A stretch of 64,000 nucleotides of DNA. Source: Acetobacter tropicalis (GTDB taxonomy: Bacteria > Pseudomonadota > Alphaproteobacteria > Acetobacterales > Acetobacteraceae). A program made the translations under genes and the position numbers. Below, piece by piece: positions 28,311-35,679 of this stretch. Every line of letters starts with the position of its first letter. Position 1 is the stretch's first letter. The stretch covers positions 1 to 64,000 of the forward strand of contig NZ_LHZQ01000212.1 of the NCBI RefSeq assembly GCF_001580915.1. The letters are read 5' to 3'. The notes beneath the pieces are model-generated. The model made no database searches, was not told the DNA's origin, and saw only the letters and a program-made list of their open reading frames with translations.

Positions 28311-28339
28311 CCGTAGCCGTCTCCACAAGACGGCTACGG
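28311..28339 (+). terminator. Strong hairpin after the encapsulin operon
   Basis: A perfect 12-base stem CCGTAGCCGTCT/AGACGGCTACGG with a 5-base loop lies 11 bases after the encapsulin stop. The T run after it is weak, so it may act with Rho or as a 3'-end stabiliser. Confidence 0.75.
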
Positions 28340-28676
28340 TTGATTACGCCCTACGCTCCCCGGTTTTCTGGATAGAACACAGAACGAGTTCTTTCCTCCA
28401 CTCGCCTGCCCCTGGCACTCGCCCCCAAGAATAAAAGCCCCCTCTCCTGCAAAAATTGATCACCGTTTGGGGCAAGCCTATCAACAATAGGGAGGAAAAG
28501 TGTGCATTGGTAATAGCGCCTCCCCGCATCTCCTTGAGAAGCACGGTTTTATCTGTCGTGTTATCCAGGTGGGAGATATGCCCCACTCATCCAGAAACAG
28601 GTAGTCACAGTGCCGGAATTATTGCCCCCTAAAGACAGTTTGAAAACTTGCTTCACACAAAAGGAAGACTCGTCTC
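28340..28676. other. Intergenic, no supported gene
   Basis: A minus-strand frame between 28344 and about 28610 stays open and reads DYLFLDEWGISHLD near its start, but has no start codon with a ribosome site and no family that I can name. It might be a decayed gene fragment. The rest should hold the promoter of the CsaA-like gene; AAAGGAAG lies just before 28677. Confidence 0.4.
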
Positions 28677-29015
28677 ATGACCACGATTTCCATTGATGAC
28701 TTCACCAAAATCGATATTCGCGTTGGAACAATCACTGATGTCCAGCCTTTCCCGGAAGCCCGCAAACCAGCTTGGAAACTAACCATTAACCTTGGCGCAG
28801 ACATTGGGCTGAAACGCTCCAGTGCCCAGATTACGGAGCTCTATTCCGCCGAGGCTCTGATTGGCCGGAAGGTTGCATGTGTGGTGAACCTGCCACCCCG
28901 CCAGATTGGCCCGTTTGTTTCTGAAGTTCTGACCTTGGGCTTCCCTGATGATCAGAAGCGCGTGGTTCTGACTATCCCTGAACGAGATGTGCCTGATGGC
29001 AGCCGCCTCTTTTAA
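28677..29015 (+). CDS. csaA: CsaA-like tRNA-binding-domain protein
   Basis: 112 residues, the usual length of stand-alone tRNA-binding (OB-fold) proteins of the CsaA/YgjH kind. Motifs: FTKIDIRVGTITDVQPFPEA, given by its IDIRVGTI core, then KPAWKLTINLG and GRKVACVVNLPPRQIGPF. In Bacillus CsaA is a dimeric secretion-related chaperone that also binds tRNA. It stands alone and ends inside a terminator, so context does not add to the role. Confidence 0.9.
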   Translation: MTTISIDDFTKIDIRVGTITDVQPFPEARKPAWKLTINLGADIGLKRSSAQITELYSAEALIGRKVACVVNLPPRQIGPFVSEVLTLGFPDDQKRVVLTIPERDVPDGSRLF

Positions 29016-29029
29016 AAAGGCGTTTTTTT
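29004..29029 (+). terminator. Terminator overlapping the csaA stop codon
   Basis: CGCCT pairs with AGGCG around an A/T stem (TTTT/AAAA) and a run of seven T follows. The stop codon TAA at 29013-29015 is within the hairpin. Confidence 0.75.
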
Positions 29030-29225
29030 CTTATAACTATACAGAACAATACACCCACTACCCGTTTTGGTATAAAGGTATCCCTTGATGGGTGTTGCTC
29101 TCTTATGAAAGAGCACTCTTTCTATTCAGAGTGGCGTGCGTCTGATTGAAAGGCCGTGCACATAATGACGCAAACGGCCTGCCCTCTGTCTGCTTGAAGC
29201 ATCACAGCACTGCGCAAACGCGCTT

Positions 29226-30320
29226 TCACTCCCCCTGAGGGGGCGACACACCTCTGTCTCGCAAAAGCTGCCGCAAAGCGAGAATAACGGGAAAAACTTC
29301 CACGTTATGATCGCCCCCCAGTTCCTTCCATGCTTGCTGTTCCAGTTCCACAATTTCACGATCTTCAAAGAAAACGCGCTCTGTAAAAGCAACCAGCACG
29401 GGCCATGCCAGATCAAGCAGAAAGGGCACTTTCAGCCGTTTAATTGATAACAGCCCGAAAACCCGGTTTGTCAATTCCTGCCTGTCTTGAGGAACATAAG
29501 AGATCCATAACTCCATGACAGGCTCATCAATACCCTGCGTTTCAATACGCAGGGTTTGATAGGGATACTGTGTGCGGATGGTCATCACATCCCTATAAGC
29601 GAAGTCCCGGCCATCCTTACGCCTCTGGCCGTAAATCAGGGCCTCACTCAAGGGTTGCTTGCCGCCTGTGCGGGCAAATGTATAACGCGCTTCTACAAAG
29701 TCCTCACCACGATCCATGCCAAGGAAACGGGGTTTCATTTTACCTACAAGCCGACTGTGCAACACCTGATGGTTCATATCCATCAGGTTTTCATGCATGA
29801 AACTGTAATGACAATTGACCACCTGCCCAAAACGTCTGGTACGATAACGTTTATCTCTTACACGTGGAAAATCAGGAAGCGGTTTGGTCTCGGCCAGCGC
29901 CTGATTGCCCATGAAAACAAAAATAAGCCCGTCTTTTTCCCGGCACGCCCACGGCTTGAGGCGAAGGAGACCCGCATCGGCAGCGCCATTTTGGGAAACA
30001 CACTGCCCTTTTCTATCATATTTCAGACCATGAGCCAGACAGCTTATAAAATCCCCACAAACAGCACCTTTGCTCAGCGGCACCTGCTTATGGGGGCACA
30101 AACCATCCAATGCGTAAGGAGCACCGTTTGTAGGCCGCACCACCACCAGAGGATGGCCCGCAAACTGAACACCAAGAGCTTTACCGGGGCGCACTTCACG
30201 GGACCACGCAACGGGGTACCAAAAATTCGGATCACTTCTGACCCGTCTTAAATCAGCTTTTTCTAATAATGCAGCCTGCAAGGAATTTATAGTAGATCCA
30301 TTTTTCATACTTATGGCCAT
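29226..30320 (-). CDS. Rieske non-haem iron oxygenase downstream of a cobalamin riboswitch
   Basis: About 364 residues from the ATG at 30320 (MAISMKNGST); a second ATG at 30308 is possible. Near residues 75-97 the Rieske [2Fe-2S] ligands appear as CPH and, 17 residues on, CLAH. The mononuclear iron site is HENLMDMNHQVLH around residues 176-188. This is the VanA/pheophorbide-oxygenase-like alpha-subunit type, which hydroxylates or demethylates a ring or methyl group using a separate reductase. No reductase gene is adjacent. The cobalamin riboswitch 330 bases upstream on the same strand, with no larger gene between, implies that B12 represses it. The substrate is unknown. A B12-independent substitute for a B12-dependent enzyme is one possible role. 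Confidence 0.8.
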   Translation of the reverse strand: MAISMKNGSTINSLQAALLEKADLRRVRSDPNFWYPVAWSREVRPGKALGVQFAGHPLVVVRPTNGAPYALDGLCPHKQVPLSKGAVCGDFISCLAHGLKYDRKGQCVSQNGAADAGLLRLKPWACREKDGLIFVFMGNQALAETKPLPDFPRVRDKRYRTRRFGQVVNCHYSFMHENLMDMNHQVLHSRLVGKMKPRFLGMDRGEDFVEARYTFARTGGKQPLSEALIYGQRRKDGRDFAYRDVMTIRTQYPYQTLRIETQGIDEPVMELWISYVPQDRQELTNRVFGLLSIKRLKVPFLLDLAWPVLVAFTERVFFEDREIVELEQQAWKELGGDHNVEVFPVILALRQLLRDRGVSPPQGE

Positions 30321-30461
30321 CCCACACAACGCGGCTCAGACACAGGAAAAAAGATCTTCCCCTTGTAAGGATAGGGCTTCTCCTGCTTTTTTCCTGAACG
30401 CGTATACTCAGTTATCCGTCTTGAAAAGCACGCATTCCCGTTTGATTTTTGAGCAGATGCC

Positions 30462-30599
30462 TCAGACGGTAGAAGCCTTCCGCTTAGGGCAAACACGAAT
30501 TTTACTTTTTTGCTGAGAAAAAGCGGAGCTCTTCAGGAACGTAAGCGCCCCTGACGGTTCTTGCGTGAAAAACGGCTGACACATGCAGCAGACAGACAT
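30462..30599 (-). CDS. 45-aa cysteine-rich ORF next to cobalamin riboswitch 1
   Basis: Begins MSVCCMCQPFFTQE, with three cysteines in the first seven residues, and ends KIRVCPKRKASTV. AGGAG lies nine bases before the ATG, a much better ribosome site than that of the oxygenase. This site begins directly after the predicted regulatory hairpin of the riboswitch, so it could be the translation unit that the riboswitch controls. The stop lies about 140 bases before the oxygenase. It could be a leader peptide or a small protein. No homolog known to me; real expression is unproven. Confidence 0.4.
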   Translation of the reverse strand: MSVCCMCQPFFTQEPSGALTFLKSSAFSQQKSKIRVCPKRKASTV

Positions 30600-30609
30600 G
30601 TCACTTTTC

Positions 30610-30860
30610 TCCTCCCTTCGGTACATCCCGCCCGACGGCTGGTGGCTGGACGATGGCAGGTCTCCTGGCTCGCGGATTATGGCTTGCTGATTCAACCTTC
30701 CCGTTTCCTGATGAAAACAGTGGCGCACGTTCTACGCGACCAAACCAGAAGCATACCGCCTACAGTTGCGGGAGCAGCCTCCGACTACGCCTTCAAGGTC
30801 ACTCATTGACCCCTTGAGCATGACGGTGTTCCCTATTAACCCGCTTGCACGGGACCATCG
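30610..30860 (-). promoter_or_regulatory. Cobalamin riboswitch 1, facing the Rieske oxygenase
   Basis: On the minus strand the aptamer shows, in order, GGTCCCGTGCAAGCGGG and TAATAGGGAA near the 5' end, GGCTGCTCCCGCAACTGTA, GCCACTG, ACGGGAAGG and the B12 box AGCCAGGAGACCTGCC at 30656-30671. About 20 bases further, CGGGCGGGATGTACCG at 30619-30634 forms the loop and stem of the regulatory hairpin; its GCGGGA can kiss the TCCCGC in the aptamer loop. The same 16 bases occur after riboswitch 3. Confidence 0.95.
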
Positions 30861-31295
30861 AAGCGTTTTGCAGATACATCATGGGCCTAACCACCCCTCC
30901 CGCGCAAGATGCAATATAACATGGTAGAAGAACATAGCCATTAGCTCTGTGCATGGACTATAAAGAACGAACATATAAGAACGCACCCATTCTAAAAGAA
31001 AGTAAATTCCTCAGACCTTAGAATAGGACTCAAAAATTCCGTCGAACGTTTTCACTAATATCACGCAGGCTGAGAACAGTATTGACATTATTCGCATAAG
31101 ACACAGAAACACAGACGTTCTTTTCCCTTTCAACAAGAAGGTCTGGATTAGGAAAAACGAGAGTATGGGTTGTAGCCCTTAAACACTTTCCAGATGCAAG
31201 AAGCAGAGGATCTAAAAAGGAACGCTTTGAAATCATGAATAAAAATGGTATAATTTTCATAATTATATAAATTATACGCATACACGGAGCATTGC
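30861..31295. other. AT-rich divergent intergenic region
   Basis: Holds the promoter of riboswitch 1 (minus) and of the MetR-like gene (plus). An 83-codon minus-strand frame (31030-31281) is open, but it has AT-rich codon use and no recognisable motif, so I do not call it. The inverted repeat GTATAATT/AATTATAC at 31248-31277 lies 20 bases ahead of the regulator's ATG. Confidence 0.5.
31248..31277. promoter_or_regulatory. Inverted repeat ahead of the MetR-like gene
   Basis: GTATAATT and AATTATAC form a perfect 8-base dyad separated by 14 bases. LysR-type regulators often bind such sites near their own start. It is AT-rich, so it could also be a -10 region by chance. Confidence 0.4.
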
Positions 31296-32195
31296 ATGCC
31301 TGTTCTTGAACGTAGCCATCTGGCCATTATTCAGGAAGTTGCCCGCGAAGGATCGCTTACGGCAGCCGCAGCCAAGCTTAATCTGACCCAGCCTGCGCTC
31401 AGCCATGCCATTCGCAAGCTGGAAGACCAGCTTGGCGTGAAAATCTGGCGGCGGGAGGGGCGCTCCCTTACCCCCACCCAAGCCGGTGAGTGGTTGTTAT
31501 CCCTTGCCAACCGCTTGCTGCCGCAGTTTGCTCTGGCGGAAGACAGGTTGGAGCAATTTGCCAATGGCGAGCGAGGCACCTTACGCATCGGTATGGAATG
31601 CCACCCCTGCTACCAATGGCTTCTGAAAATTGTCTCACCGTATCTGGATCAATGGCCCAAAGTGGATGTGGACGTACGCCAGAAATTCCAGTTTGGCGGG
31701 ATTGGGGCCCTGTTCAGCAACGAGATTGATATTCTTGTCACGCCAGATCCACTTTACAAACCGGGGCTGAGTTTCACCCCCGTTTTTGATTACGAGCTTG
31801 TTCTGGTTGTGGGGCCGGACCACCCCCTTCGGCACACCAAATTCATCCTGCCCCAGCAACTTGCCGGGGAAACCTTGATCACCTACCCGGTCCCTTCAGA
31901 ACGCCTTGATATCTTCACGCAGTTTCTTCAGCCTGCTGGCATCAGTCCACGCCAGCAAAAGCAGATAGAAACCACGGACATCATGCTGGTCATGGTCGCG
32001 CATGGGCGCGGGGTTGCAGCCCTCCCCGGTTGGCTGGTGGAGGAATATGCATCCCGCTTTAATCTTTATCCCGTCCGGCTTGGCAAAACGGGTATTGCCA
32101 AGCAGATTTTCCTTGGTCAGCGCGAAACTGATGCCGACATTGAATATATGCGCGCCTTCATCCAGTTTGCGGCAGGAGCCATACCAACCCCCTAA
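31296..32195 (+). CDS. MetR-like LysR-type regulator
   Basis: 299 residues. HTH: GSLTAAAAKLNLTQPALSHA at about 19-38. The effector domain carries RIGMECHPCYQWLL at 97-110, very close to the RIAIECHSCIQWL of E. coli MetR, plus SGL/PGLSFTPVFDYELVLVVGPDHPL and the TYPV...RLDIFTQFLQPAG stretch that also match MetR. MetR senses homocysteine and activates metE/metH. Its placement among three B12 riboswitches fits a B12-methionine theme, because methionine synthase exists in B12-dependent and independent forms. No metE or metH is in the window. GGAG is six bases ahead of the ATG. Confidence 0.85.
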   Translation: MPVLERSHLAIIQEVAREGSLTAAAAKLNLTQPALSHAIRKLEDQLGVKIWRREGRSLTPTQAGEWLLSLANRLLPQFALAEDRLEQFANGERGTLRIGMECHPCYQWLLKIVSPYLDQWPKVDVDVRQKFQFGGIGALFSNEIDILVTPDPLYKPGLSFTPVFDYELVLVVGPDHPLRHTKFILPQQLAGETLITYPVPSERLDIFTQFLQPAGISPRQQKQIETTDIMLVMVAHGRGVAALPGWLVEEYASRFNLYPVRLGKTGIAKQIFLGQRETDADIEYMRAFIQFAAGAIPTP

Positions 32196-32200
32196 CGCGC

Positions 32201-34459
32201 TCAGAACCCCGCCTGAACGCTAATGGAAAAAGAACGCGGAGCCCCCAGCAGAATCTGCCCCGGATAACTGGTGTCTGCCCACTGCACAAAATGCTTATTG
32301 CCTATGTTATCAATCCGGCCATACACCGTAACACCCTTGTAAGCATGCCATCCTGCAAAAACATTTACCAAGGCATAATCTTTCAGGCTCAGGGTGTTGG
32401 CGTAATCCCCTTTACGCGCGGAAACATACCGTAACCCGGCCCCCAGATCGAGTGGCAGATCCGCCACCTGAGACCAAATCCCCCACAGGTTGGCCGTAAC
32501 AGCCGGAACGTTGGGCACCTGATTACCAGAAGCATTCAGAGCGGCGCTGGGATGAAACGAACCATAACGTGAATAGGTGTACGCAACATTCCCGGACAGG
32601 CTCCAGTGCTGGTTCAGCACAAGATCACCCTGCCATTCCAGACCACGGGATTTCTGAACACCTGCCGTCGCCACCGTATCCGGGCCTGTTGCCACAAGCA
32701 TGCGGGTGCGCCGGATATCATAAAACGACAGCGTTGTTGTAAAACGCCCGTGCCATGTGGAGGCCTTGACCCCAATCTCGCCCTGACGGGAATGGCTCAG
32801 GCGGCTGAACTGCCCCCGGTTAGCAAGAAAAATGTTAGACCCCGGAGGATCTTCCGCCGTGGTGTAAACACCGTAAAGACTGATATCTTTTGTCAGATCC
32901 CACACCGGGCCAATACGGAAATTGTCGGGATTGTAGTGCCCCTTGAAACTGCTGGCCGCATTGTACCCACCGTTCTGATTGTAGTTCTGACGGTTAAGGG
33001 CAAGCCAGTCATACCGAAAACCGCCTACAATACGCAGATTATCCCGAACAGTGAGAACATCTTCCAGAAAAAGACCGGCCTGCACCATGGTTGTAGGTGA
33101 TTTACGGAAAGGATATTCGCCTGCAAACGTGCCCAGCGATGTCTGCTCTGGACTGACAAGAGAGACACTATCCGCATAGGACGCATCAGGAAAACCGCGA
33201 TTACGGATAAACCGGAGATAATAGGCATCTCCGCCTAACACAAACCTGTTTTTCATGCCGAATATTTTGAAATCAAACTGCGTATGGAGGGTATCTCCTA
33301 CCTGATGCTGGTTTTGATACACATAAAATCTGTCACGCCCAATCCGGCCTGGCGCGATATTGTTCCCTCCAGCATCCACCGCGCCTGTCTTGCCAATGTA
33401 GCTCAGGCTTTCGGCATTGTTCCAACGGCGCTTGGAATACACAAAATAACTGCTGTTATGAATCTGGATAGTGGGGCTTACCTGCCAGTCAAGATGCAGG
33501 GTGGGCGTTGCATTGACAGAACCCGCTCGTCCATCACGTACGTTATAATAGCGCCACAAGGACCCTCTGGTGACCCCCTGCCCCTTGGAGGAACTGAGCA
33601 AGCCGCCAACGCGCCCGCCTGTTTGTGCAAGAGAGACCAGTGGTGTGCCATAATAGGTGGAGAGACGGTCTGTCAGGTAATCCATGCTCAGGCGCGCGGT
33701 GAAACGGTTTGTTGGTTTCCACAACAGTGTGGTTGTAAAATCATCTGAATGTGGATCTGCGCCTTTTACAAACCCGTCGGATGACGTGCGGCTGAAGTCT
33801 GAGCGAATGGCAAGCGTTTTTGTAATGGGCACGGACCCACCCACACCTGCATTCCAGGTGTTGAAGCTGCCGTAGGATAAGAGCGCATTGGCATGGGCTG
33901 CATCAAAATCCGGCGTTCTGGCGCGCATGTCCACCGTGCCGCCGACTGCCCCTTGTCCGTACAGCACGGAAGAAGGACCCTTCAACACCTGCACGCTTTC
34001 CAGATTGAAGGTATTTTGGGGCCGGTTAACCATGGTTGTTGGCCCGAAATAAAGACCATCACGCAAGATGAGGATCTGGTTTCCGGTAAAGCCGCGCATC
34101 ATCAACTGTGCCGGGCTACCAGGAGAACCACCGGAGGATACACCCGGCGCACTGTCCGCTGCACTTTCTGCCTGCGCATAACCACGCTGCATCATCAGAT
34201 CATGCTGAATAACGTTAATGGTAGCAGGCGAATGCTGGATGGAAAGACCAAGCCGTCCACCAACACCAGCCACCGTTTTCAGGAAGGCCGTTTTCCCATG
34301 TGTGGTGATGTATTCCGCTTTTCCGGCGGATGTAACATTCTTGGAAAGAGGGCCGGTTACACTCTGTTTCTGACCAGAACCGGTTGTTTCTGCATGGCCC
34401 GCGCTCATGCAGAAAAGGCCAGACGCCATAAGCGTCACGATATAATAAACTGGTCGCAC
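32201..34459 (-). CDS. TonB-dependent receptor under a cobalamin riboswitch
   Basis: 752 residues. Signal peptide 1-23 (cut at GHA-ET). The plug domain covers about 65-180, with PATINVIQHDLM, MRGFTGNQILILRDGL and VLKGPSSVLYGQGAVGGTVD. The rest is a 22-strand barrel ending in aromatic Phe (ISVQAGF). By sequence it looks like a siderophore-type receptor, but the riboswitch ahead of it argues for uptake of cobalamin or another corrinoid. The convergent end lies six bases from the MetR-like gene's stop. Confidence 0.9.
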   Translation of the reverse strand: MRPVYYIVTLMASGLFCMSAGHAETTGSGQKQSVTGPLSKNVTSAGKAEYITTHGKTAFLKTVAGVGGRLGLSIQHSPATINVIQHDLMMQRGYAQAESAADSAPGVSSGGSPGSPAQLMMRGFTGNQILILRDGLYFGPTTMVNRPQNTFNLESVQVLKGPSSVLYGQGAVGGTVDMRARTPDFDAAHANALLSYGSFNTWNAGVGGSVPITKTLAIRSDFSRTSSDGFVKGADPHSDDFTTTLLWKPTNRFTARLSMDYLTDRLSTYYGTPLVSLAQTGGRVGGLLSSSKGQGVTRGSLWRYYNVRDGRAGSVNATPTLHLDWQVSPTIQIHNSSYFVYSKRRWNNAESLSYIGKTGAVDAGGNNIAPGRIGRDRFYVYQNQHQVGDTLHTQFDFKIFGMKNRFVLGGDAYYLRFIRNRGFPDASYADSVSLVSPEQTSLGTFAGEYPFRKSPTTMVQAGLFLEDVLTVRDNLRIVGGFRYDWLALNRQNYNQNGGYNAASSFKGHYNPDNFRIGPVWDLTKDISLYGVYTTAEDPPGSNIFLANRGQFSRLSHSRQGEIGVKASTWHGRFTTTLSFYDIRRTRMLVATGPDTVATAGVQKSRGLEWQGDLVLNQHWSLSGNVAYTYSRYGSFHPSAALNASGNQVPNVPAVTANLWGIWSQVADLPLDLGAGLRYVSARKGDYANTLSLKDYALVNVFAGWHAYKGVTVYGRIDNIGNKHFVQWADTSYPGQILLGAPRSFSISVQAGF

Positions 34460-34479
34460 GGAATAGCTCCACCAAACAT

Positions 34480-34745
34480 CACCGCGGTGGAGACGAGAGA
34501 GCTTCGCCTCGCCCCCGAATCACCCCGTTCGGCGGCTCCGTCCGTGACTTTTCTGCAATGGCAGGTCTCCTGGCTTGCTGGTCAACGGTGTGATGGATAC
34601 CTTCCCGAACACCCGAAGGGGTATTCAGTGGCGTCATGTTTCCAAAAAACCTCACAGCGCACAGTTGCGGGGGCAGCACCGGCTTTTAACCGGTTTCCCT
34701 CTTAGCCTTGCAGCATCCCAGCAAGAGGAGGCTGAAGGCACCATA
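34480..34745 (-). promoter_or_regulatory. Cobalamin riboswitch 2, facing the TonB receptor at 32201
   Basis: Minus-strand motifs in order: GAGGGAAACCGGT near the 5' end, GGTGCTGCCCCCGCAACTGT, GCCACTG, TCGGGAAGG and the B12 box AGCCAGGAGACCTGCC (34560-34575). Downstream, a GC-rich stretch with GAACGGGGTGATTCGGGGG can pair with the CCCCCGC loop. About 20 bases remain between the predicted platform and the receptor's start, compatible with translational control. Confidence 0.96.
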
Positions 34746-34872
34746 GCGATTGGCTGATAGACACAAACCCGTGAATTTTGTCAACGTGCGCGACATTTTT
34801 CCGAGCACTTCCCCAGTCTGCAAAGAATATTGCGGACTGCCCCATTTGTGTGCATTAGTTTGCTCACTTGTC

Positions 34873-35098
34873 GACAGTCCCGTGCGAACGGGCGAACAGG
34901 GAATGCCGTACGCCTTAGAGACCAAAGGCAAGTCGGCAGCTGCTCCCGCAACTGTATGCGGTATGGGTCTGATTTTTCCGCTGTAAAAGCGGGCCACTGG
35001 TGTCACCACCGGGAAGGCTGAATCAGAACCGATTATCCGCGAGCCAGGAGACCTGCTGTCGTCGTCTGACCGTGCCGCCGGGCGGGATGTACCGGAGG
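34873..35098 (+). promoter_or_regulatory. Cobalamin riboswitch 3, facing the BtuB-like operon
   Basis: Plus-strand motifs in order: GTCCCGTGCGAACGGG and GAACAGGGAATGCC, GCTGCTCCCGCAACTGTAT, GCCACTGG, ACCGGGAAGG and the B12 box AGCCAGGAGACCTGC (35042-35056). The regulatory hairpin at 35072-35099 has stem GCCGCCGG/CCGGAGGC and loop GCGGGATGTA; its GCGGGA can kiss TCCCGC in the aptamer and the 3' arm contains GGAGG. It diverges from riboswitch 2 with about 130 bases between, room for two promoters. Confidence 0.96.
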
Positions 35099-35117
35099 CT
35101 GGAGAGCGTACTGTGCA

Positions 35118-35180
35118 ATGTGCCGCTGTGTGGTGTCTGTCTCATGCCTTGAAAAACGCAAGGCTTTGTTCCTGCTTTAG
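35118..35180 (+). CDS. 20-aa cysteine-rich ORF after cobalamin riboswitch 3
   Basis: A short frame MCRCVVSVSCLEKRKALFLL starts 19 bases after the GGAGG that the riboswitch hairpin would hide; a second GGAG is 13 bases ahead. It has three cysteines in ten residues. The SVSC part recalls the SVCC of the ORF after riboswitch 1. It could be a leader peptide or chance. It stops 22 bases before the 137-residue gene. Confidence 0.25.
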   Translation: MCRCVVSVSCLEKRKALFLL

Positions 35181-35202
35181 CTGGCGGGGAGATTTCTGAG
35201 AG

Positions 35203-35616
35203 ATGATACTCGGTTTTCCTTCTCCACCCCGCGCCCGCACACCGCATGATGGTCTGCATCCGCTGGTGCGCACCATGATTGAACGCTGCCCGTCCCGTAC
35301 GGATGCGCTCAGGGCAGCCCTTATGGCGCACATGCCACCGCCCAATACAGAACCGGACATTGTTCAAAGCGGTTACAGCATTTTTATGAAAACCTTCGGC
35401 CCCTGCCCCCGCCCATACCAAGACAGAGGCACTGCACTGGAAGCGGCTTTTCGGCCCATGCTGGCCCATGCCCTTGATCTTCTGGACGCGCTACCGCCCA
35501 AGCTGGCCTTTCAGACCACGAAAGACGCAGAGCATATTGTGCAGACATATGTCACGGTGCACTGGACAGTTGGGGCCAGAGCCGCCGCCATGGCGCTTTA
35601 TGATGGCGTGACCTGA
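35203..35616 (+). CDS. 137-aa protein of unknown function in the B12-regulated operon
   Basis: Starts MILGFPSPPRARTPHDG with GGGGAG about 11 bases upstream. It has no signal peptide and is mainly helical after residue 35. Notable pieces: RTMIERCPSRTDALRAAL, SIFMKTFGPCPRPYQD with a CP motif, and HALDLLDALPPKLAF. I cannot place it in a family. Being the first full gene after the riboswitch and 63 bases ahead of the BtuB-like receptor, it is expected to be made only when B12 is scarce. Possible roles such as B12 handling are guesses. Confidence 0.6.
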   Translation: MILGFPSPPRARTPHDGLHPLVRTMIERCPSRTDALRAALMAHMPPPNTEPDIVQSGYSIFMKTFGPCPRPYQDRGTALEAAFRPMLAHALDLLDALPPKLAFQTTKDAEHIVQTYVTVHWTVGARAAAMALYDGVT

Positions 35617-35679
35617 ACCACGTTCTCTGATCCTGTCACGCATTTCCCGTTAAACTGCCTTGCTCCGGTTGCTCCCCTC

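Noticed and set aside
28344-28610. Minus-strand frame reading DYLFLDEWGI
   Set aside because: It looks protein-like in one patch but I cannot name a family and there is no supported start. Possibly a decayed fragment.
31030-31281. 83-codon minus-strand frame before the MetR-like gene
   Set aside because: AT-rich codon usage and no recognisable domain; it overlaps the promoter region of the regulator.
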